From: Rallus limicola | Taxonomy: Eukaryota; Chordata; Aves; Gruiformes; Rallidae | Direction of reading: 5' to 3' | Assembly: GCA_022605955.1 (NCBI GenBank) | Contig: JAKCOZ010000005.1 | Coordinates: 2,879,501-2,943,500, forward strand | Length of the DNA: 64,000 nucleotides | Part shown: piece after piece, positions 61,801 to 64,000 of the stretch | Position numbering within the stretch: position 1 is the stretch's first letter | Layout: every line of letters begins with the position of its first letter | Position numbers and translations under genes: made by a program | The notes under the pieces: generated by a model | Told to the model about the DNA's origin: nothing | The model's input: only the letters and a program-made list of their open reading frames with translations | Databases searched by the model: none

Positions 61801-64000
61801 TTCATCAACCATCACGCCCAAGTCCTTTTCCTCAGGGCTGCTCTCAATCTATTTTCCACCCAGGCCGTAGTCATGCTTGGGATTGCCCTCACCCATGTGC
61901 AGGACCTTGCACCTGGCCACATAGAACTTCACAATGTTGGCTCAGACCCACTTCTCAAGCCTGTCAAGGTCCCTCTGGATGGCACACCTTCCCACCACAC
62001 CACAAAGATTGGTGTCATTGGCACACTTGCTGAGGGTGTGCTCAATACAACCATCCATGTCACTGAAAAAGATGTTGAACAGAGCTGGTCCCAATACCAA
62101 CCCCTGAGAAACACCAGTGTCCTCTAAGATATCAAGCTGTTGACCACAACAGTTTGAGTGTGACTGTCCAGCCAATTCCTTCTCCACTGAGTGTTCTAAT
62201 CAATTTAGAGACAAGGATGTCATGTGGGACAGTGTCAAATGATTTGCACAAGTCTAAGTAGATGACATTAGCCACACTTCCCTTATCCATCAACACTTTA
62301 ACTATGTCATAGAAGGTAACCAAGTATTTTAGGTATGATTTGTCCTTAGTGAAGCCATATTGGTTGTCCTCAATCACAGCTTCTTTTTTCTTCATATGCC
62401 CGAGCACAGTTTCTAGGAGGATCTACTCAATCATCTTGCTGGGCACAGAGATGCCAGGTACAATCAGCCTATAGTTCCCTATAGGGTCTTCCTTTTTTCC
62501 CTTTTTAAAAATAGGGGTTATGTTTTCTCTTTTCCAGTCAGTGGGAACTTCACCAGACTGCCGTGACTTCTCAAATGTGATGAAGAGCGGCTTAGCCATT
62601 TCATCCACCACTTCCCTCAGGACCCACAGATGCATTGCATCAGGTCCTGTGAACTTGTGCACTTGTGTTCCTTAGATAGTCTAGAACCTGTTGCTCTCCT
62701 ACAATGGGTGGTTCCTCATTCTCCCAGTCCCTGCCGTGCATTCAATGACCTGGATGGTATGGCTACAACACTTTCAGGTGATGACTGAGGTAAAAAAAAA
62801 TAAAATCATCAAATACCTTCTCCATATCTCAGGTAACCAAGTCTCCCATTTAATTCTGGAGGGGGGGCCACATTTTCCCTTGTCTTTCTTTTGGAACTGA
62901 CACACTTTTAAAAACACTTTTCTTGTTACCCTTAACATCTCTGCTCATGTTTAATTCTATCAGGGCATTAGCTTTCCTAACCTTTCCTTAGCCACTTGAA
63001 CAGTTTCTCTGTATTCCTCCCAGGCTACCTGTCCTTGCTTCCACCCTCTGTGTTTCCTTTTTGTGTTTGTGTTTGTCCAGAACCTTCTTGTTCATCCATG
63101 CAAGGCCTCTGGACATTTTTGCATTACTTCCTCCTTGTCGGGATGCATCGCTTCTGAGCCAGAAGGAGGTGTGCGTGTGTGCGCACGTATTTTTATATAT
63201 GTGTGTATTTTTATATATATATATCTTTGAATATGAACCAGCTTTCTTGGCTCTCCTTCCCTCCAGATCTTTAAGTCATAGTCCTCAACCAAGCAGGTCC
63301 CTGAAGAGGCCAACGTCTGCTTTCCTGAGGTCCAGGGTAGTGAGTCTGCTGTGCATTCTTCTCACTGCCATACAGATCTCAAAATCTACTATTTCATGGC
63401 CACTGCAGCCAAGGCTGCCCTTAATCTCCATATTCCATATCAGTCCCTCCCTGTTGGTAAGAACAAGGTGCAGCACCTGTCTTCATGGGTTCCTTTATCA
63501 CTCTATATGCGTGGCCAATTGTAAAGTTTCCCTACACTATGTGGCTTGAACTTTAAAAGTCTTGTGAGGAAAAACATTAAAAAGATGTCCAAGATGCTGA
63601 AGGGAGTGAAAATATCTTAGATGGCACAACAACTTCAGTTGAACCAAGGACCAGAAACCTGTTGAAGTTTACCATCCTATTGCAGTTTCTTGCACAGGCA
63701 TTGAACTCTAAAAAAGATTGGGGGGGCTGTACCCCTTTTTAAAAAAAAAATCTAAATGACAATTGTGGTAATAAAGTAACTCTGCAGAGCAAAGCAGCAA
63801 AAGCAGCAAAAAAAGAAACAGTTTCTGGTATTTTGTTGTTCTTTAACCTAGATTGTCTCCTGAAATTTAGAATTTCATTTTGTACTGTAGATTTAAAAAC
63901 TCACAACATCTACTGTTTTAAGTAAAATAATGCACTTATTTTACTAGTTTACTTTGGATTAATCCACATACATCCTCTTACCTTAGCTATGATACGGCAC
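7749..64000 (-). CDS. INSC: INSC (inscuteable homolog) gene, 3' half: partial CDS spliced from 8 exons
   Basis: Spliced CDS on the minus strand: 64000..63982, 56180..56055, 26057..25886, 23840..23662, 13636..13570, 10740..10585, 9932..9856, 7877..7749. All intron ends are GT...AG and the phases (0,0,1,0,1,1,0) join into one frame of about 307 codons plus stop. The product matches what I know of vertebrate INSC: leucine/alanine-rich armadillo-like repeats, blocks such as [32 protein letters not shown] and [10 protein letters not shown], and the C-terminal E-S-F-V PDZ ligand. INSC (about 580 residues in mammals) links Par3/Par6/aPKC at the apical cortex to LGN(GPSM2)/Galpha-i/NuMA and so orients the mitotic spindle in neural progenitors and epithelia. 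The LGN-binding N-terminus and the promoter lie beyond 64000. No frameshift or stop is seen in any exon, so the gene looks functional. The family call is from memory, not from a search. Confidence 0.93.
9405..9422. repeat. perfect 18-bp AT palindrome
   Basis: The sequence attcatatatatatgaat equals its own reverse complement. It could extrude a small hairpin and sits about 12 nt before a CR1 fragment. Most likely a chance or microsatellite-derived palindrome. Confidence 0.8.
9434..9507 (+). mobile_element. CR1 LINE, 3'-terminal fragment
   Basis: Contains the typical CR1 3' end: a G-rich GGGGGGTTGGACCC block, then GGAGGTCCCTTCCAACCCC and ACAATTCTGTGAATTTG, a degenerate terminal octamer (ATTCTRTG). 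It is 5'-truncated to about 75 nt, as is normal for CR1 copies, and lies antisense to INSC within its last intron. Boundaries are approximate. Confidence 0.85.
9856..9932 (-). CDS. INSC: INSC internal exon ([15 protein letters not shown])
   Basis: 77 nt: two bases complete a Cys codon across the junction, then 25 codons, phase 0 out. Acceptor TTTGTGCATTCAG, donor GTAGGTAC. It reads (C)[19 protein letters not shown], then V-L-V-A-C-L, which leads directly into A-A-L-R-R-L-A of the last exon. It is the penultimate ARM repeat with a Ser/Asn-rich loop. A CR1 3' end sits in the same neighbourhood about 350 nt downstream in the gene, in the final intron. Confidence 0.91.
9933..10584 (-). other. INSC: INSC intron (652 nt)
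   Basis: Short intron bounded by GTAAGG and TTCAG. It holds a relatively GC-rich stretch (about 10190-10560) that I cannot assign to a repeat family; no exon was seen. Confidence 0.8.
10585..10740 (-). CDS. INSC: INSC internal exon (armadillo domain, [16 protein letters not shown] block)
   Basis: 156 nt: two bases finish a Gly codon, then 51 codons and one base (phase 1 out). Acceptor CATCCTTCTAG, donor GTAAGGAT. It reads (G)[19 protein letters not shown], then [20 protein letters not shown], ending [12 protein letters not shown]. The [23 protein letters not shown] segment is an armadillo H2/H3 helix pair and is the clearest INSC signature in the window. The loop rich in P, S, G and N before it looks like an inter-repeat linker. 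A 652-nt intron separates it from the next exon. Confidence 0.94.
10741..13569 (-). other. INSC: INSC intron (2,829 nt)
   Basis: Bounded by GTATGT and CTAG. No repeat family recognised. It holds short A/G-rich tracts, for example near 12889-12912, and a C9 run near 11154-11162. Short reading frames here look like chance. Confidence 0.8.
13570..13636 (-). CDS. INSC: INSC short internal exon (22 codons)
   Basis: 67 nt: phase 0 in, phase 1 out. The acceptor is ...TTTTTAATAACAG and the donor GTATGTAT. It reads [20 protein letters not shown], then G-N-G, the final Gly codon being completed by the next exon. The [17 protein letters not shown] pattern continues the armadillo helices. It is too short to stand out as an open frame; it is supported by splice sites, phase and repeat pattern. 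Confidence 0.9.
16106..16121. repeat. poly(A) tract
   Basis: Run of 16 A without a recognisable retroelement upstream of it. Confidence 0.85.
18163..18182 (+). repeat. G-rich tract
   Basis: Three G runs of 3, 5 and 5 plus a GG, with loops of 3, 1 and 1 nt, on the plus strand (the non-coding strand of INSC). It is short of the four GGG runs needed for a canonical three-layer G-quadruplex; a two-layer form is possible. Confidence 0.5.
20630..20644. repeat. poly(A) tract
   Basis: Run of 15 A in a purine-rich stretch (about 20608-20700). Confidence 0.85.
23662..23840 (-). CDS. INSC: INSC internal exon (armadillo domain, [12 protein letters not shown] block)
   Basis: 179 nt: two bases complete the split codon, then 59 codons, leaving phase 0. 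Acceptor TACATTCCTAG, donor GTGAGCAG. It reads (K)[19 protein letters not shown], then [20 protein letters not shown] and [20 protein letters not shown]. An armadillo repeat is visible: [12 protein letters not shown] followed by the next helix [14 protein letters not shown]. The frame is open throughout. A plus-strand reading frame across the same bases is an antisense shadow. Confidence 0.93.
23841..25885 (-). other. INSC: INSC intron (2,045 nt)
   Basis: Bounded by GTAAGT and CTAG. Contains the A/C-rich low-complexity stretch at 25038-25113; otherwise no feature seen. Confidence 0.8.
25038..25113. repeat. A/C-rich low-complexity stretch
   Basis: About 75 nt with almost no G or T on the plus strand, built of irregular CCAAC, CCACAA and ACAAAC words. 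A similar tract is at 33158-33217, and the strand-opposite G/T-rich type is at 53961-54016. Probably a decayed simple repeat. Confidence 0.8.
25886..26057 (-). CDS. INSC: INSC internal exon (armadillo domain, [10 protein letters not shown] block)
   Basis: 172 nt: phase 0 in, phase 1 out (the last base A pairs with AG of the next exon to make a Lys codon). Acceptor TTTTTCCATAG, donor GTAAGTTC, both strong. It reads [14 protein letters not shown]..., then [20 protein letters not shown] and [16 protein letters not shown]. The AEAAAVIAQ helix and the [18 protein letters not shown] stretch are what I recognise as INSC-specific sequence between ARM repeats. No stop or indel. The following intron is 2,045 nt. 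Confidence 0.93.
27089..28165 (-). mobile_element. CR1 LINE, 5'-truncated copy with decayed reverse transcriptase
   Basis: Minus-strand CR1 of about 1.08 kb, in the same orientation as INSC. The 3' end at low coordinates shows the CR1 3' UTR (CATTTTATGATTT-like terminus, AGGTCCCTTTCAACCC-like motif, CCTGCCCATGGCAGGG stem). Upstream in the element are ORF2 remnants: [19 protein letters not shown] and [18 protein letters not shown] (RT palm, about 27930-28151), [16 protein letters not shown] and [19 protein letters not shown] (about 27640-27810). The catalytic F-A-D-D box reads F-P-N-D and the frame is broken more than once, so it is inactive. The 5' truncation lies near a (TTTA)/(TTTG) microsatellite. 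A plus-strand frame over 27549-27893 is only its antisense. Confidence 0.93.
28198..28222. repeat. (TTTA)n/(TTTG)n microsatellite
   Basis: Short run of TTTA units passing into TTTG units, about 30 nt beyond the 5' end of the CR1 copy at 27089-28165. Confidence 0.75.
29493..29530. repeat. TA/TG-rich microsatellite
   Basis: Imperfect (TA)n with GTATATATG words repeated three times within about 40 nt. Confidence 0.7.
33158..33217. repeat. A/C-rich low-complexity stretch
   Basis: About 60 nt composed of A runs and CCCC/CCAAAC words, like the tract at 25038-25113. Confidence 0.8.
43540..44155 (-). pseudogene. unrecognised coding-like segment with one frame break
   Basis: Two minus-strand frames overlap and continue each other after a shift: 44155-43751 (134 codons) and 43785-43540 (81 codons, stop TAA). 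The first has a hydrophobic stretch [16 protein letters not shown] (a possible membrane segment, around residues 55-70), then the charged [20 protein letters not shown]. The second is acidic and Ser/Glu-rich ([20 protein letters not shown]), then basic ([10 protein letters not shown]). The composition looks protein-like, but I cannot name a family. No poly(A) tail, TSD or paired splice sites could be established, although GTAACT and GTAAGAGT donor-like words occur near 43792 and 43438. It may be a decayed retrocopy, a broken nested gene, or chance in a GC-richer block. Confidence 0.3.
44360..44850. other. GC-richer block open in several frames
   Basis: This block is visibly richer in G+C than its surroundings and stays open for 60-146 codons in several frames on both strands. 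That is the behaviour of composition rather than of one gene. CpGs are present (gcacgcgcgg near 44451-44460, cgatcacgcc near 44602-44611) but not dense enough to call an island by eye. It lies on the upstream side of the coding-like segment at 43540-44155, so a promoter for that segment is conceivable but unproven. Confidence 0.35.
44866..45000 (+). mobile_element. CR1 LINE, 3'-terminal fragment
   Basis: Plus-strand CR1 3' UTR: GAGCAACCTGGTCTAGTGGA, a CCCTGCCGATGGCAGGG stem, CTAGATGATCTTTAGGGTCC, and TCTATGATTTTATGA (a degenerate terminal octamer pair). About 135 nt, 5'-truncated, antisense to INSC. Boundaries approximate. Confidence 0.92.
45001..52234. other. unassigned INSC intron sequence
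   Basis: AT-rich with no recognised repeat family or coding exon. A perfect 14-bp palindrome (ttatgtatacataa) lies at 50144-50157 in a stretch that could be regulatory. Small frames here are not supported by motifs. Confidence 0.6.
45563..45576. repeat. poly(A) tract
   Basis: Run of 14 A in unassigned intron sequence. Confidence 0.85.
52235..52284. repeat. 17-bp tandem repeat, about 3 copies
   Basis: Unit gcaaaagctatgatcat occurs twice perfectly (52235-52251, 52252-52268). A third copy from 52269 has diverged (gcaaaaactatgaatga). Each perfect unit contains the palindrome ATGATCAT. Looks like a recent local slippage or duplication event. Confidence 0.9.
52730..52960. promoter_or_regulatory. 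candidate conserved noncoding element
   Basis: Dense mix of homeodomain-like (TTAATCTAGG, TTTAAT), E-box (GGCAGCTGCTT, GAGCTGCAGC) and AT-rich sites. It includes a near-duplicate pair AATGCAATAATGT / AATGTAATAATGT at about 52900-52931. The style resembles developmental enhancers, but this is a by-eye judgement without alignment. Confidence 0.2.
53107..53296 (-). mobile_element. CR1 LINE, 3'-terminal fragment abutting an inverted repeat
   Basis: Minus-strand CR1 3' region (reverse complement): its end at 53107 reads as cacagaatcacagaacatta on the plus strand, followed by GGAAGGGACCTC and AGTCCAACCCCCCTGCC. It continues through the typical ...CTGGACAGTCTGTTCCACTG segment and stops at about 53296, where CR1 would normally go on. 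The break coincides, within about 5 nt, with the outer end of the inverted repeat arm at 53301. Confidence 0.92.
53301..53414. repeat. inverted repeat, left arm (about 114 bp)
   Basis: Starts ttacagaagttaggac and ends gttatgccac. Its reverse complement recurs at 54131-54245 with 4 substitutions and one 1-nt indel (about 96% identity). It is not part of the CR1 consensus as I know it. The intervening 716 nt hold no long reading frame and no recognised element. The two arms could be terminal inverted repeats of a short DNA transposon or a local inverted duplication. Confidence 0.95.
53961..54016. repeat. G/T-rich low-complexity stretch
   Basis: About 55 nt of TTTG/GGGTTT words with almost no C, inside the interval between the two inverted-repeat arms. 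Confidence 0.8.
54131..54245. repeat. inverted repeat, right arm (about 115 bp)
   Basis: Begins gtggcataacaatattcaca and ends cctaacttctgtaa. It is the inverted partner of 53301-53414. Taking CAG...CTG as element ends (53304 and 54242), the flanking 8-mers are tatcatta and taacaata, matching at 6 of 8 positions. That is suggestive of, but not proof of, a decayed hAT-type target-site duplication. Confidence 0.95.
54251..56054. other. unassigned INSC intron sequence
   Basis: From the right inverted-repeat arm to the exon at 56055: AT-rich, no repeat family, exon or RNA gene recognised. Confidence 0.6.
56055..56180 (-). CDS. INSC: INSC internal exon (42 codons, armadillo-like repeat)
   Basis: 126 nt, exactly 42 codons, phase 0 at both ends. 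The acceptor is a pyrimidine tract ending in CTAG (reverse complement of 56181 onward) and the donor is GTAGGC (56054 downward). It reads [12 protein letters not shown]..., then [19 protein letters not shown], ending H-Q-L-E-K. This helix-helix pattern (EGGVxxLxxLC, TLRxLAxxC) is typical of an armadillo repeat and fits the start of the INSC C-terminal ARM domain. It is isolated by a 7.8-kb intron upstream and a 30-kb intron downstream. Its six cysteines in 42 residues are notable but sit at hydrophobic-core positions. Confidence 0.92.
59366..59572 (+). mobile_element. CR1 LINE, 3'-terminal fragment
   Basis: Plus-strand CR1: TTTTTAGGAAAATCTTCTTC, ACAGGCTGCCCAGAGACGTAG, CACTGTCCCTGTAGGTGTTC, a GTTTAGTAGATACTGGTGGT segment, GAGGTCTTTTGCAACCTTAA and a terminal GATTCTATGATTTC octamer. 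About 205 nt, 5'-truncated. It matches a CR1 subfamily with a different 3' UTR from the copies at 9434 and 44866. Confidence 0.9.
61562..63505 (-). mobile_element. CR1 LINE body with degraded ORF2, lacking the typical 3' terminus
   Basis: About 1.9 kb of minus-strand CR1. ORF2 remnants run from high to low coordinates: upstream ORF2 DNA (about 62900-63500), RT fingers [20 protein letters not shown] and DPIGNYRLI (62423-62662), QYGFTKDKS and [20 protein letters not shown] (62132-62407), then [17 protein letters not shown] and [10 protein letters not shown] plus [13 protein letters not shown] (61942-62187). The reading is split over several frames and the FADD catalytic box reads C-A-N-D, so it cannot be active. 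At low coordinates it stops in the post-RT region around 61562 without the CR1 3' octamers. A 162-codon plus-strand frame at 63061-63549 is the antisense of this element. Confidence 0.92.
63169..63225. repeat. TG/TA microsatellite inside the CR1 copy
   Basis: GTGTGCGTGTGTGCGCACGT followed by TTTTTATATATGTGTG and a (TA)n run. It interrupts the CR1 body at 61562-63505 and probably expanded after insertion. Confidence 0.85.
63982..64000 (-). CDS. INSC: INSC coding exon, 3' end only (cut by window edge)
   Basis: The last 19 nt of an exon are visible on the minus strand, reading (G)TGC CGT ATC ATA GCT AAG = C-R-I-I-A-K. A consensus donor GTAAGAGG follows (reverse complement of 63974-63981). The donor is phase 0, matching the phase-0 start of the next exon at 56180 (E-G-G-V...). 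The exon continues beyond the window, so its size is unknown. A 19-nt exon fragment is weak evidence alone; the strong donor and phase agreement support it. Confidence 0.75.

Larger units (their letters stand above)
56181..63981 (-). other. INSC: INSC intron (7.8 kb)
   Basis: Bounded by GTAAGAGG (63981 downward) and CCCTCTAG (56181 upward). Contains two CR1 copies (59366-59572 plus, 61562-63505 minus) and a purine-rich patch near 60208-60238. The rest is AT-rich and unassigned. Confidence 0.8.

Noticed and set aside
63061..63549. 162-codon plus-strand open frame, the longest single plus-strand frame
   Set aside because: It is antisense to the CR1 body at 61562-63505 and crosses a TG/TA microsatellite; no domain is recognisable.
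1..64000. Prokaryotic-style systems, CRISPR arrays, tRNA/rRNA genes, LTR retrovirus genes
   Set aside because: No evenly spaced direct repeats, no cloverleaf or rRNA motifs, no gag/pol/env-like frames or paired LTRs were seen; all structure fits a vertebrate intron-rich locus.

Overview
This is vertebrate nuclear DNA, most probably from a bird, or otherwise another sauropsid. It is AT-rich and mostly intron and gene-flank sequence. The only repeat family I can name is CR1, the LINE typical of birds, crocodilians and turtles; several copies end in degenerate ATTCTATG-like 3' octamers. No bacterial, phage, CRISPR, rRNA or tRNA features were seen.

One protein-coding gene can be read with confidence: the 3' half of INSC (inscuteable spindle-orientation adaptor), on the minus strand. 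Seven complete coding exons and the last 19 nt of an eighth lie between 64000 and 7749. All have GT/AG splice sites, their phases join without a break, and together they encode about 307 C-terminal residues. These form the armadillo-like domain, ending in the PDZ-ligand tail E-S-F-V and a stop at 7749-7751. The upstream exons, including the LGN/GPSM2-binding N-terminus, lie beyond position 64000. The gene adapts the Par3/Par6/aPKC polarity complex to the LGN-NuMA spindle-pulling machinery.

Layout. 1-6865: gene-free AT-rich flank, possibly part of the gene-poor interval towards SOX6 (which neighbours INSC in other vertebrates), with one homeodomain-site-rich stretch. 6866-7748: probable 3' UTR with AATAAA signals. 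7749-10740: four-exon cluster's last three exons. 13570-13636, 23662-23840 and 25886-26057: three more exons. 26058-56054: a roughly 30-kb intron. It holds a sense-oriented CR1 (27089-28165), an unrecognised and frame-disrupted coding-like segment beside a GC-rich block (43540-44850), a CR1 3' end (44866-45000), a 17-bp tandem repeat (52235-52284), and a CR1 3' end (53107-53296) that abuts a roughly 115-bp inverted repeat of about 96% identity (53301-53414 / 54131-54245). 56055-56180: exon. 56181-63981: intron with a CR1 3' end (59366-59572) and a long CR1 body (61562-63505) that lacks the usual CR1 3' end. 63982-64000: partial exon.

The most unusual structure is the inverted repeat at 53.3-54.25 kb. 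It could be the termini of a roughly 0.94-kb non-autonomous DNA transposon (CAG...CTG ends, imperfect 8-bp flanking repeat) or a local inverted duplication. No convincing new multi-gene system is visible.
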